Source: Candidatus Margulisiibacteriota bacterium
GTDB taxonomy: Bacteria > Margulisbacteria > Riflemargulisbacteria > GWF2-39-127
Length of the DNA: 64,000 nucleotides
Direction of reading: 5' to 3'
Assembly (NCBI GenBank): GCA_003242895.1
Contig: QKMY01000024.1
Span: 79,515-143,514 of the forward strand
This document shows, piece after piece, positions 17,301-26,307 of this stretch (positions within the stretch are counted from its first letter, which is position 1; each line of letters opens with the position of its first letter). A program made the position numbers and the translations under genes. Below the pieces are notes generated by a model. The model did no database searches. It saw only the letters and a list, made by a program, of their open reading frames with translations, and was not told the origin of the DNA.

Positions 17301-18428
17301 TTAGCTCTTTCTTAATATTTCTAATACTTCTTGCATACGATGCTTCCACGTGTGCTTTTGTAGTATTTCTGCTTGTATTATTTTTGTTATCTCAATGCGG
17401 TCCTCTGGAAAATTAAGGTAATAGTCAACTTTTTCTATGAGTTCAGTTTTTGAGGTAAAGTGAGGGACAGAATCCTTAGGGAATAAATAATCCAGGTCCT
17501 CCTGGTAATCTGTAAGCATAAAGTTCCCGGAACCGAAACAATCAAAAACGCGCTGATTCAACGCTGTGGTTAATTGGGCTGTTGTAAGGTTGAGATTAAT
17601 CTTGCTTTGAGCAAATATTTTTGCGAGGCGGCTTTGGTAATCAACCGGTGAATGGAGCCGAATAGATTTAAGGCTACTCCATGAACTATTTCCAAAAATA
17701 TCAAGAGTGTGGGATTGGCTTAGCTGGGCTAAATAGGTTTTGCGCTTATAGTTATTTGCCCGATCATTGATATAACAGGAATAGTCGGTGAAAAAACAAT
17801 CTTGTTCACGGGGTAAGACAGTTTCGCAGGTAAATAATTTATATGAAGCATCAGCTGCCTTTTTTTTAAGTTCGGTGTTAGCCAGTTCTTGAAGCCTGAT
17901 GCCTAACTGGTTGTAATAGTTTTTCAGAAGATTTTCATCACTTAATGTGCCAACAAAGCTGACATTATAGGTTTGTTCGGTTTTGTGGTCATATTCAAAG
18001 TAGTCTGGGTCGGTAGCGAGTGGTAAGTAGGTAATATCATTGAAGCCGAAATGATTAAATATCGGGATATGCAATCTGTCCCAGGTGAATATCTTTTTAA
18101 GATAGTTATGGTTTAAGGATGAGGAGTATGGCAGCTTAAAGGGATAGTCAAAGAAAAACTGGACATAAGGAATCTTATACTTATTAAGTAAATGGTCATC
18201 GGACACACTGATTAAACCGGAAATGCCAATAAAGAAAACAAGATCAGGCGCAAAGTGTAGAAGTTTTTCAAAGTCTTCGAATAATAGTGCTTTATGGGTT
18301 GCTGTATTCGATAAACTAAGCCTAAAAGTCGTTATTCCTAATGCTTGCAGTGCTTTCTCCATACAGTTAAGCATGTGGAAATAGGTAGGACTATCTGAGG
18401 GAAGAATTGCTATTTTTGTTGGGATCAT
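17301..18428 (-). CDS. CgeB-like glycosyltransferase, copy 2
   Basis: This 375-residue paralogue of the genes on either side shows the same order of motifs: KIAILPSD, PDLVFFIG, IPYVQFFFDYP, TWDRLHIPIFNHFGFNDITYLPLAT, FVGTLSDE, SKINLNLTTAQLTTALNQRVFDCFGSGNFMLTDYQ, and HTWKHRM at the end. It is closest by eye to copy 1, consistent with a recent tandem duplication. Spacing is 17 bp to copy 1 and 12 bp to copy 3, so the three are one transcription unit. No strong ribosome-binding site precedes the ATG. Confidence 0.75.
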   Translation of the reverse strand: MIPTKIAILPSDSPTYFHMLNCMEKALQALGITTFRLSLSNTATHKALLFEDFEKLLHFAPDLVFFIGISGLISVSDDHLLNKYKIPYVQFFFDYPFKLPYSSSLNHNYLKKIFTWDRLHIPIFNHFGFNDITYLPLATDPDYFEYDHKTEQTYNVSFVGTLSDENLLKNYYNQLGIRLQELANTELKKKAADASYKLFTCETVLPREQDCFFTDYSCYINDRANNYKRKTYLAQLSQSHTLDIFGNSSWSSLKSIRLHSPVDYQSRLAKIFAQSKINLNLTTAQLTTALNQRVFDCFGSGNFMLTDYQEDLDYLFPKDSVPHFTSKTELIEKVDYYLNFPEDRIEITKIIQAEILQKHTWKHRMQEVLEILRKS

Positions 18429-18440
18429 ATTTATTCTTTA

Positions 18441-19592
18441 CTATTTCATAATTATATCGAGTACCTGTTCCATCCGATGTAGCCAGGTATGTTTTTTTAT
18501 AATAACATTTTTTATGGTTTGAGAAATTTCATTTCGCTCGTTTTCATGCGTTAGGAAATAGTTGATTTTATCAAGGAGATCTGACCTTGAGGAAAAGGAG
18601 GGAATTCTTATGTCGTCCTGCGCAAATAAATAATCGAGGTCGGATTTGTCATCTGTGAGCAAGAAACTGTTGCTGGCAAAGCAATCGAATACTCGTTGGT
18701 TAATTGAAGAAGCAAGTTGTGAAGCGGAAAAATTGAGATTTATTTTTGACTGGTGATAAATGGAAAAAATATCTTTTTTGTAGTTTATGGTTGGGTGGAC
18801 TCGAATAGACCTATTGTCTGTTGCAAGCCATTCCTTATTACCGAAAACGTCAACAATATGGTTTCTTGATATATGATAAATCAGGTTTTTTCTATAATAG
18901 GATGAATGTCTGGCATTTATATAACCAAAAAAATCACGCAAATAATTCTCATTATTTTTGTTTGTAATAATTTCCGGAATGCAAATATTGAAATTGTTAT
19001 TTTTTGTTTTTGATTTAATGAGGATGTCTGCTTGTTCCCTTAATCCTGGTGGTAATTTGTTCTGGTGGGCCTTGAGGGAATTGTCATCGATTATTGCTCC
19101 AATAAAACTTACCTGATAGATTTGTTCTTCAGATCTGGGTTGGTCAAAATAGCTGGGTAACGTGGCTAAGGGGAGGTAATGCGTTTGTTTTATTCCTAAG
19201 CTTTGGAATAAAGAAATGTATTCCCGGTCCCAAACAAATAAAGCTTTAAGGTATTCATTCCTGTGATTTGCCAGGACAAGTGGCCTTAAGGGGAAATCAA
19301 AGAGGAACGCCGCATAGGGGATTTTGTGTATATGGAGAAAGTGTCCACCCTCTTCTATGTCCAGATAGCCATTTTGTCCTAAAAAAAATGCAAAATCTGG
19401 CGCGAAATCTATCAGGTCTTGAAGCGTTTCGGTTGTAAATATATACTCTCCGTTAATAATGGAATAATTAACATAATGGACAGTTATACTTATTTCTTCT
19501 AAAGCTTTTCCTATACAATCGACAATAAAGGGTAAAACATGCCCATATGAAGGAAAAATTGCTATTTTCAGTTTTTTTTGGTTAGCATTCAT
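18441..19592 (-). CDS. CgeB-like glycosyltransferase, copy 3
   Basis: This 383-residue paralogue is the first gene of the tandem. Motifs are KIAIFPSYGHVLPFIVD, PDFAFFLGQNGY, IPYAAFLFDFPL, VWDREYISLFQSLG, YLPLATLPSYFD, FIGAIIDD, SKINLNFSASQLASSINQRVFDCFASN and HTWLHRM. Its GHVLPFI-DCI opening is nearer to the two distant plus-strand copies (39982 and 41167) than to copies 1 and 2. No Shine-Dalgarno sequence is evident before the ATG. The preceding 331-bp gap separates it from der. Confidence 0.75.
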   Translation of the reverse strand: MNANQKKLKIAIFPSYGHVLPFIVDCIGKALEEISITVHYVNYSIINGEYIFTTETLQDLIDFAPDFAFFLGQNGYLDIEEGGHFLHIHKIPYAAFLFDFPLRPLVLANHRNEYLKALFVWDREYISLFQSLGIKQTHYLPLATLPSYFDQPRSEEQIYQVSFIGAIIDDNSLKAHQNKLPPGLREQADILIKSKTKNNNFNICIPEIITNKNNENYLRDFFGYINARHSSYYRKNLIYHISRNHIVDVFGNKEWLATDNRSIRVHPTINYKKDIFSIYHQSKINLNFSASQLASSINQRVFDCFASNSFLLTDDKSDLDYLFAQDDIRIPSFSSRSDLLDKINYFLTHENERNEISQTIKNVIIKKHTWLHRMEQVLDIIMK

Positions 19593-19923
19593 GTTTTTAT
19601 TAATCAGACTTTAATTGGTCCACATGCCGTTTAACTTATATCATAAAGAACATATTGGTTTCATTATGAATACCTGCGAACACTTTTATCATATTCATTT
19701 ATATTCTTTTAATGTTTAGCTGGTTTCTCATTAAATTATATCTTAAGTTTTGTTATTTAACATTTTTTTTAACAGCAAAAATTATAATGAGTGGAAATGG
19801 GCATGCACATAGCCGCTAGACTGCTTGTGCCAAGTTCCAGATACAAGATTTTCTAAGCCCTCGACAATTCGCCGGATATCAATAATGAATAGTTTACAAA
19901 ATTATCGATATCCGGAAATAAAA
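19593..19923. other. Intergenic region between der and the glycosyltransferase tandem
   Basis: This 331-nt gap has a strong inverted repeat at its der-proximal end (19872-19915). A small inverted repeat GCACA/TGTGC lies near 19805-19833. The rest is AT-rich. No coding frame is convincing. It presumably carries the promoter of the three-gene glycosyltransferase unit, but I could not identify it. Confidence 0.4.
19872..19915 (-). repeat. Long hairpin directly after der
   Basis: CCGGATATC (19872-19880) pairs with GATATCCGG (19907-19915). The stem continues past one mismatch with ATAAT/ATTAT, giving about 14 paired bases around a 14-nt loop. It begins 8 nt after the der stop codon. No U-tract follows on the minus strand, so it is a termination-like or mRNA-stabilising hairpin rather than a classic terminator. 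Confidence 0.55.
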
Positions 19924-21249
19924 TCAATGTTGACGAAAGCTTAATCTTATCGGGACCCCATTAAACCCAAATGCTTCACGAAGTTGGTTTTCAAGGTATC
20001 GGCGATAAGAAAAGTGGATAAGGTCAGGATTATTGACGAAGAATAAGAACAAAGGAGGTGCATTATTTGCTTGGGTAGCATAATAAATCTTAAGCCGGTG
20101 GCCTTTATATGATGGAGGTGCTTTGCTCGCGACCGCTTTTTCAACAAACGCGTTGAGTTGTGCTGTCGGTATCCTTTTCGTGTATTCTTGATAAATGCTT
20201 ATGACTGTATCAAATATTTTGTGAACACGCTGGCCAGTTTTTGCGGAAACGAATAGTATCGGAGCATTGAATAGGAAAAAAAACTCTTTTCTTAGTACAG
20301 CTTCGTATTGGGCTACGTTATAGAGTTCTTTGTCCACAAGATCCCATTTGTTTACTATAAGGATGCAGCCTTTTCCTTCTTCTTCGATCATGCCGGCAAT
20401 TTTTTTGTCCTGTTCAGCTATCGGTTGTGTAGCGTCAATCATGAATAACACGATGTCTGATCTGCTGATGGCATTCATAGACCGGTGGACACTGTAGTTT
20501 TCTATATTGTCTGTAATCTTTGATTTTTTTCTTATTCCGGCAGTATCAACGAAGAGAAATTCTATTCCATTCTTTGTTAGTTTGACGTCAATATTATCTC
20601 TGGTAGTGCCGGAGACCTCACTCACTATTGCTCTTTCTTCACCTGCGATGACATTTAACAGCGATGATTTTCCTACATTTGGTTTTCCCGCTATAGTAAT
20701 TGAAATTAGATTCTCGTCTTTTTTCGTCTCAGATACGTTCGGGATCATTTCGATTACTTTGTCGAGTAGATTGCCCACTCCTCTTCCATGAAGAGCAGAA
20801 ATGGTTTCTATTACATCAAATCCCAATTCATAAAATTCGGTGGCTTCGATCTCTCGTTTTTGGTTATCAACCTTGTTTATTACGAGAATTGCAGGTTTGT
20901 TTTGTGCTTGAATTTTTTTTGCTATATATAGATCAAAGGGAGTGATACCTTCTTCGACATTGACAATAAACAAAACCAGGTCGGATTGTTGTAGCGCAAT
21001 TTGTACCTGCATTTCTATTTCTTTTTGAAAAATATTGTCCGATTTAGAAAATTTAGGGTCAAAAAATATTCCGCCAGTATCGATTAACGTGAAATAATGG
21101 CCGAGCCATTCTGCTTCAACATATAATCTATCTCTTGTAATTCCAGGCTGGTCATCTACGATTACTCGGAATTTGCCTGAAATTCTATTGACCAAGGAGG
21201 ATTTTCCGACATTTGGTCTGCCGATAATTGAAACTAGTGGGTAATGCAT
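19924..21249 (-). CDS. der: Ribosome biogenesis GTPase Der (EngA)
   Basis: Der is a double-GTPase needed for 50S subunit assembly. The 441-residue protein has two tandem G domains with P-loops GRPNVGKSS (residues about 7-15) and GKPNVGKSS (about 187-195). DTGG/DTAG switch motifs and NKVD/NKWD specificity motifs are present in each. A C-terminal KH-like domain (about 350-441) carries PPSYKGHRLKIYYATQ and FGF-GVPIRL. Length and order are normal. It follows rpsA on the same strand, an arrangement common in bacteria. A long hairpin lies between the two genes. Confidence 0.97.
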   Translation of the reverse strand: MHYPLVSIIGRPNVGKSSLVNRISGKFRVIVDDQPGITRDRLYVEAEWLGHYFTLIDTGGIFFDPKFSKSDNIFQKEIEMQVQIALQQSDLVLFIVNVEEGITPFDLYIAKKIQAQNKPAILVINKVDNQKREIEATEFYELGFDVIETISALHGRGVGNLLDKVIEMIPNVSETKKDENLISITIAGKPNVGKSSLLNVIAGEERAIVSEVSGTTRDNIDVKLTKNGIEFLFVDTAGIRKKSKITDNIENYSVHRSMNAISRSDIVLFMIDATQPIAEQDKKIAGMIEEEGKGCILIVNKWDLVDKELYNVAQYEAVLRKEFFFLFNAPILFVSAKTGQRVHKIFDTVISIYQEYTKRIPTAQLNAFVEKAVASKAPPSYKGHRLKIYYATQANNAPPLFLFFVNNPDLIHFSYRRYLENQLREAFGFNGVPIRLSFRQH

Positions 21250-21300
21250 GGTATTAACTCTTTAGCTTTCTTATGATTATTTTATTTATTTAAAGATACT

Positions 21301-21338
21301 CGATGGTCAATCGGCATATTTATGCTGATTGACCATCG
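21301..21338 (-). repeat. Near-perfect 17-bp hairpin between rpsA and der
   Basis: CGATGGTCAATC (21301-21312) pairs perfectly with GATTGACCATCG (21327-21338). The stem continues through one G-U pair and GCAT/ATGC to a 4-nt loop. The minus-strand sequence after it is not a U-tract, so it may be a partial attenuator or a processing or stabilising element setting the rpsA:der ratio. Confidence 0.6.
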
Positions 21339-21382
21339 CTTGAAGCCCTTATTTAGATAATCGATGTGTAGCGATTAAAAAG

Positions 21383-22879
21383 TTACAGGTTTAGAACTTC
21401 GTCCATATTTATTGCAAGATCTGATTTTTTTAATGCAGCTTCTTCCATTACCTGTTCTAATAATTTATCGTCTTCATCAGAGATGTCAACGCTTTTCACT
21501 TCTTCTACCTTTACTATGTCGCCGATGGTAATATGTTTTGGTATAACTTTTTGTTCGAAATTTTTGAAATCTTCCTGAATCTCTTCATTTTTTGCTGATT
21601 TCATACTTAACCCGATTTTCTTTTCTTCAGGTATTATTCTTAGAATTTTTATTTTAACAAGATCTCCGAGCTGAAGTTCATCTTCAACTTTGGTTATATT
21701 TTTTTCAGATATTTCTGAGAGATGTATTAATCCTTCTAGCCCTTTTTCTAGCTCGATAAAAGCTCCAAAACTTACAATTTTGCTGACCTTTCCTGATACT
21801 ATATCACCAATTTGGTAGGTTTCTTCAACTGATACCCACGGGTCTGGGAAGAGCTGTTTGTAGCCTAATGAAACTTTTTTTCCTTCTTTATCAACGCCTA
21901 ATACAAATACGTCGATATCCTGCCCGACTTTTAAGATTTCTTCAGGATTGTTTACTCTGCACCAGGATAATTCGGAAATATGAATAAGGCCTTCAACCCC
22001 ACCTATGTCAACAAAAACACCGAAATTTTTAATGCTGCTCACTTTCCCGTTAACGACCATACCAGCTTCGAGTGTGACAAGAATATTATCTTTTGATTCT
22101 TTTTTTGCTGATTGTTTTAGTGCATTTTTATTTGAAACAATGATTTTTTTTCTGGTTTTGTCGAAATCTATGACAACAACTTCCAGCTTTTTTCCTACAA
22201 GAGCTTCCATGTTTTCATTTTTTTCTTTTATTATATGAGATGCAGGGAGAAATCCTTTATGTCCAAATATTGTTACGATAAGTCCTCCTCTTACTGCATT
22301 TTCTATTTTTGCTTCTAGTGGGGAAGTGTTTTCGTATGCTTTGGCTATTTCATCGAGCCCTTTTTCGAAGTCTGCCATTTTTTTTGATAGCATTATAAAG
22401 CCTTCTTTAGATTCAAGCTTAATAATTTTTAAGGTTAGTTTTTTTCCTGGAACAAAGAATTCTTCCATTTCTTTGTTATTCGTAATTCCAGTTTCGCTTA
22501 ATGGTATAAGGCCTTCAGATTTATAGCTTACATCGACAAGCACTCCATCTTTTTCAAGGCTTATAATATCTCCGGTTATAAGATCTCCTTCTTTATAATC
22601 CTGTAGATTGTTTTCCTGCATTAAGCTTTCTTGCAAGGAAATTGTGCCGTTCCTGTCCATCTTGTCAGTCATAAAATTATCATCGGCGAGCGATTTTTCA
22701 AAATCATCTGCAGAACCAATTTTGGTTGCAGAAAATCGTTCAACACTAACTATCGGTTCTTCTTCATCAACAAAAGTAACTTTTTCTTTTGTATATGCAG
22801 AAAGATATTCTGCGCCGGATTCTGTTTTCGACTCTTTCTCTTTGAATTTCTGTGACTTTTCTTGCTCTTTTTCCATCAT
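21383..22879 (-). CDS. rpsA: Ribosomal protein S1-like, four S1 domains
   Basis: S1 binds single-stranded mRNA on the 30S subunit and helps initiation. The 498-residue protein has an acidic, low-complexity N-terminus of about 95 residues, then four S1 (OB-fold) domains near residues 96-165, 180-250, 268-340 and 355-430. The last two have the strongest consensus (GVFVDIGGVEGLIHISEL and GAFIELEKGLEGLIHLSEI). A charged C-terminal tail follows. E. coli S1 has six domains, and shorter forms are normal outside Proteobacteria. A GGGGGAG ribosome-binding site precedes two adjacent ATG codons. The gene lies upstream of der. Confidence 0.92.
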   Translation of the reverse strand: MMEKEQEKSQKFKEKESKTESGAEYLSAYTKEKVTFVDEEEPIVSVERFSATKIGSADDFEKSLADDNFMTDKMDRNGTISLQESLMQENNLQDYKEGDLITGDIISLEKDGVLVDVSYKSEGLIPLSETGITNNKEMEEFFVPGKKLTLKIIKLESKEGFIMLSKKMADFEKGLDEIAKAYENTSPLEAKIENAVRGGLIVTIFGHKGFLPASHIIKEKNENMEALVGKKLEVVVIDFDKTRKKIIVSNKNALKQSAKKESKDNILVTLEAGMVVNGKVSSIKNFGVFVDIGGVEGLIHISELSWCRVNNPEEILKVGQDIDVFVLGVDKEGKKVSLGYKQLFPDPWVSVEETYQIGDIVSGKVSKIVSFGAFIELEKGLEGLIHLSEISEKNITKVEDELQLGDLVKIKILRIIPEEKKIGLSMKSAKNEEIQEDFKNFEQKVIPKHITIGDIVKVEEVKSVDISDEDDKLLEQVMEEAALKKSDLAINMDEVLNL

Positions 22880-23110
22880 AACTCCCCCTCAATTCCAATA
22901 AATTTTTATTCACATACTCTTACTCAATCCCGGTATACTTTAGTAACTGTTTAGCTGATACTACTATATAAATTTATTTTTGACAAGTTTAATACACTGA
23001 ATATAAAAGTAAGACCAGTACTGAAAAAAATGATAATATATAAAATATTTGAAGGTATAAGGTGAAAGTATATATCCTTATTTTATAATTAATAAATTAT
23101 TGCATGTTAT

Positions 23111-24070
23111 TTATGACTTAATTATCGTAGGCTTAATACAAAAGATAATTTCGGTATCTTCAGTTTCTTTTAAAGAAAATTTAAAAAGATTACCGATTAC
23201 TGGAAGAGAACTTAAAAAGGGTACTTCAAAATTGTATTTTTTCTCATCATTGCTTTTAAGTCCTGCAATCATAAATATCTGCCCGCTTTTCACTTTGACT
23301 TCTGTTTGGGCTTCTTTGGTCGATATAACCGGATATTCTCCAGCAGCTGTGGTTTTCCACCCTTTAATAGATGAGACCTCTGGCTGAATGCTTGTTACAA
23401 TATAGTTTTCTGAGACTATTTTAGGGTTGATTTTTAGTTTAATCCCAGCATCCATATACGAAATCGTGTAATTTCCCTTATCTTTGTCAGGAACTGCAAC
23501 CGGAACTTTGTCTCCTATTTTAACCAGGGCTGTGCAGTTATCTTTAACAACTAATGTGGGATTCGCTTTGATTCTTGCTTTTCCGTATTGGGTTGCCATT
23601 TTAATTTTTGCTAAGAATTGGCTCTCGTCTGCAATGATCAGGTTCTTATTGGTCATTTCTACATCTTTTTCTGTATTCCACTTTATCCCAAGCTCATTTA
23701 TGTCATTGTTAGTTAATTCAATGATTTCTACTTCAATCTTTATTTGATCTATCGGGCAATCGAGTTTTTCTATGAAAGCCTGTATCATTTTGTATTTTTT
23801 AGTTGTTGTGTAAATCCCGATACTGGAGTTGCTTGTATATTGTATAATTTTTTCTTCTGGAAATATTTTTTTTAGCTGTTCTGAGAATATAATTGCATCT
23901 TGATGCTTCAGCTGGTAAATAAATAATCTGTTTTCTTCAATTTCAGAGAATTTCTCTGCGGTAGTGTTGCTATAGCTGAATACGAGTTCACAATTTGCCT
24001 CGGTAGCTATAATTAACATTATTAATAATATACCCCAGAGTTTATTCAGGCTTCTTCTTTTGGTTTGCAT
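23111..24070 (-). CDS. Short secretin-family protein (GspD/PilQ-like)
   Basis: Secretins form outer-membrane channels for type II secretion and type IV pili. The 319-residue protein has an N-terminal signal-like hydrophobic segment (residues about 11-25). One N-domain-like region (about 45-115) carries LKHQDAIIFSEQLKKIFPEE. The secretin domain (about 115-319) carries IEVEIIELTNNDINELGIKW, then VKSGQIFMIAGL and PFLSSLPVIGNLFK, ending EIIFCIKPTII. It lacks the several N0-N3 domains of full GspD, so it is a minimal secretin. It ends the pseudopilin gene series, 1 nt after the PilO-like gene. Confidence 0.85.
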   Translation of the reverse strand: MQTKRRSLNKLWGILLIMLIIATEANCELVFSYSNTTAEKFSEIEENRLFIYQLKHQDAIIFSEQLKKIFPEEKIIQYTSNSSIGIYTTTKKYKMIQAFIEKLDCPIDQIKIEVEIIELTNNDINELGIKWNTEKDVEMTNKNLIIADESQFLAKIKMATQYGKARIKANPTLVVKDNCTALVKIGDKVPVAVPDKDKGNYTISYMDAGIKLKINPKIVSENYIVTSIQPEVSSIKGWKTTAAGEYPVISTKEAQTEVKVKSGQIFMIAGLKSNDEKKYNFEVPFLSSLPVIGNLFKFSLKETEDTEIIFCIKPTIIKS

Positions 24071-24071
24071 T

Positions 24072-24497
24072 TCATATACTCCTTGTAATCAAAATTAATT
24101 CTGCCAGGTCTTCGGATTCCGGAATCTTTTTTATGGTAATGCCTTTTGCAGTCATCTGTTGAAATACTTTGTCAAATTGCCGGAGGAATTGAGAAATGTT
24201 GGAGAATGGGATAACTATAGAAAATTTATAATTATGGTCTGGTTCGCTGGTTACTATAAATTTTTTGACCGGATATACGGCTATCAGTTCTTTTACTTCG
24301 GCATGTGGGAATAAATTTTCTGTTTTGAGGGGTATGTGAACTTTCTGATGCTTTTTTTCTTTTTTTTGTATGAGCTTTTTTTGTTCAAGTTTAACCGAAT
24401 TAATAGTTTCGTTAAGATTCGTATTACAAAATATAAGATAGAGGTTTGCGCATATCAGCATGAAGATCATTATTAATAAGATTTTACGGCTGGACAT
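24072..24497 (-). CDS. Putative GspM/PilO-like membrane protein
   Basis: This 141-residue bitopic protein has one N-terminal membrane helix (residues about 6-24), a Lys-rich coiled region (about 35-55) and a small C-terminal alpha/beta domain. That architecture matches the inner-membrane alignment proteins PilO and GspM. Sequence identity is too low to assign from motifs. It overlaps the preceding GspL/PilN-like gene by 14 bp and precedes the secretin by 1 nt, which supports the assignment. Confidence 0.5.
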   Translation of the reverse strand: MSSRKILLIMIFMLICANLYLIFCNTNLNETINSVKLEQKKLIQKKEKKHQKVHIPLKTENLFPHAEVKELIAVYPVKKFIVTSEPDHNYKFSIVIPFSNISQFLRQFDKVFQQMTAKGITIKKIPESEDLAELILITRSI

Positions 24498-25326
24498 TAT
24501 ATTCTCCTGAGATTAAGTAAGTATTCCCATGAAGTACAACTTGCTTTAGGATTATATCTTTTTCTAAAGAGCTATAAGACTCAGCACAGGCACTAAAGGT
24601 AATTTTATTCTTGAGGCAATCAAAATTTATCGATTCTAGTTTCATTCCTTCCGGTATTCTTTTTGCAATAAAATCATCGATTGATTGCATGCCTTTCAAA
24701 ATGCTTTCTCTCTGGAATGTTTGAACTGGAGTTGTTTCAACGGATTCTATCTCATTCGCTTGTTCGACTTTGTTTTCTTGCATTCTTAGGCTTTTGCTCT
24801 TTTCTAATTGTTTTACTTGTTCGTTTGAGGTGTTGATTTCTAAGATATTATTGTAAGTCATAAATAAAAGGATACAAATAAAGAAAGGAAGGATTAGATA
24901 ATCTTTGCTTTTTTTCTGGGCCTTGGTTTTCAGTGGAATTTCGTCTATGAAGATGTTTCCTGCTAATATTCCCGCGTTATGTACGGTCTTTTGTACTTTT
25001 TCAAGATAACGCTTTTTTATGAAAAATATAAGTAAATGGTTAGAGTGCTGGCCTTTCTGGGTTTGAAAGGTATAGTAATAATCCTTCGATAATTGTGGAT
25101 AATGGCTTTTTATTTTCCAACTTATTATGTTAGCTAAATCATCATTATTTATTTCAGGAATTATAATTTCTTTTGTCTTATAATAAGATTTTATTTTTAT
25201 GGTGGTATTTTTATCTGTTATTTTTGGCAGAAGGGCTTTTAAAGATTTATGCCGGGCTATCTCAATACCCTGGGCATCAAATAAGATTTTATGTTTTTTT
25301 GTAATTTGTATTTCGGAAACATTCAT
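24484..25326 (-). CDS. Putative GspL/PilN-like assembly protein
   Basis: This 280-residue protein has a cytoplasmic N-terminal region (about 1-145) resembling a shortened actin-like PilM/GspL domain (IPEINNDDLANIISWKIK). One membrane helix follows at about 148-167, then a periplasmic coiled segment and a small domain. This is the GspL layout, or a PilM-PilN fusion. It lacks a Shine-Dalgarno sequence, and a promoter with a -10 box 12 bp from the ATG lies immediately upstream. It begins a second transcription unit with the PilO-like and secretin genes. Confidence 0.55.
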   Translation of the reverse strand: MNVSEIQITKKHKILFDAQGIEIARHKSLKALLPKITDKNTTIKIKSYYKTKEIIIPEINNDDLANIISWKIKSHYPQLSKDYYYTFQTQKGQHSNHLLIFFIKKRYLEKVQKTVHNAGILAGNIFIDEIPLKTKAQKKSKDYLILPFFICILLFMTYNNILEINTSNEQVKQLEKSKSLRMQENKVEQANEIESVETTPVQTFQRESILKGMQSIDDFIAKRIPEGMKLESINFDCLKNKITFSACAESYSSLEKDIILKQVVLHGNTYLISGEYNVQP

Positions 25327-25338
25327 GACGTAATATAT

Positions 25339-25366
25339 ATTATCATGCCCATTATATTGACGTCAA
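25339..25366 (-). promoter_or_regulatory. Sigma-70 promoter inside a palindrome, near-leaderless
   Basis: On the minus strand TTGACG (25361-25366) and GATAAT (25339-25344) are separated by 16 bp, each matching 5 of 6 consensus bases. The -35 lies inside the perfect palindrome TTGACGTCAA, a potential operator. The predicted start is about 6 nt before the ATG at 25326, and no ribosome-binding site is present. Confidence 0.5.
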
Positions 25367-25436
25367 CAAATTGTTGGTAATATAATGAGTATGAGATGCG
25401 GTAACCAGGAAAAAACTAAAGATTATAATTCTTTGG

Positions 25437-25898
25437 TTAATTGTAACTCAGTTTTATTGGCTTAAATGGATTTTTTTCGTACTCGCAGGTATATAATCTT
25501 TTCATCTCGTATCCTGAATTAGCTTTCCCTAAAGAAACTAAGACATATAAACATTGGTTTTCAGATGAAAAACATATAGTTAATGTCGTATTCTCAATAT
25601 TCTCCTGATAAGAATTGCTAGCTTTTATTAAGGATATTTTTTCATTAAGTGGAAAACTTTTATGGATATTTATTTTATATTGAGCTTCCTTGTTATTGTT
25701 TATCAGCCAGGCTGCGCGTGCGATACCTGATAATCCTCCCAACTCCAGCTTGATGTCTTGTTTTTCCATCTGGACTAGCGAGGTTGCACCAAGAACCGTT
25801 TTGGCGAGCATATAAATACTGGTCGTGATGATTAATAGAAAAATTACGATACCTAATAGGATACTTCCTTTATTGCTTATTGCCTGCATAAACGGCAT
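25437..25898 (-). CDS. GspK-like minor pseudopilin candidate
   Basis: This 153-residue protein opens with a short basic leader ending in NKG and a hydrophobic helix beginning SILLG (residues about 12-30). That is a prepilin-like signal in which the usual Glu at +5 is replaced by Gly. In type II systems GspK is the minor pseudopilin lacking Glu5, and the gene sits after the J-like gene as gspK does. It is much shorter than typical GspK (around 300 residues), so it may be a reduced version or a PilX-like protein. It overlaps the J-like gene by 29 bp. ATG at 25889 is an alternative start. Confidence 0.5.
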   Translation of the reverse strand: MPFMQAISNKGSILLGIVIFLLIITTSIYMLAKTVLGATSLVQMEKQDIKLELGGLSGIARAAWLINNNKEAQYKINIHKSFPLNEKISLIKASNSYQENIENTTLTICFSSENQCLYVLVSLGKANSGYEMKRLYTCEYEKNPFKPIKLSYN

Positions 25899-26307
25899 CC
25901 TCGATTTCTATAATTTTGTTTTGGTTTATTGTAAATGAATAATTCAGAATAACAACCTTTCCGTTGATTTTTGCATTGAATTTGATGTTCATATCTTGCG
26001 AGTTCAATTTTGTTTTTGTTTTCTTTTTTCTTATAAGAAAGCCATCCTCTGTAAAATAATCGATTTTATTTTCTCCTTCCCCGAGCGATAAGGTTGTGCC
26101 GTTACTGGACGCTATTACTGCATCTTCAAGGTCTCTTGCGATATTACTTTGAATGTTATTAATTTGAACTATTTTTTGGTAGAAAGCAATATTTCTTGAA
26201 AAGGTACGGAATAATGGACTTGCAAATTGATTAATGGCAGTCAGGATCATAATTAATACTGAAAATCCAACAAGAAGCTCGACAATCGTATAACCTTTAT
26301 TCTTCAT
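25870..26307 (-). CDS. GspJ-like pseudopilin
   Basis: This 145-residue type IV pilin-like protein has prepilin leader MKNKG, then a mature N-terminus YTIVELLV with Glu at +5 and a hydrophobic helix to about residue 30. The segment IQSNIARDLEDA further on resembles GspJ proteins. It would be cleaved and N-methylated by the prepilin peptidase encoded upstream. It overlaps the genes on both sides, by 11 bp with the I-like gene and 29 bp with the K-like gene. Confidence 0.7.
   Translation of the reverse strand: MKNKGYTIVELLVGFSVLIMILTAINQFASPLFRTFSRNIAFYQKIVQINNIQSNIARDLEDAVIASSNGTTLSLGEGENKIDYFTEDGFLIRKKKTKTKLNSQDMNIKFNAKINGKVVILNYSFTINQNKIIEIEDAVYAGNKQ

Noticed and set aside
22980..23007. Plus-strand TTGACA-N16-TATAAA promoter-like sequence pointing into the secretin gene
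   Set aside because: No plus-strand gene follows it, and such matches are expected in AT-rich spacers. An antisense RNA is possible but unsupported.
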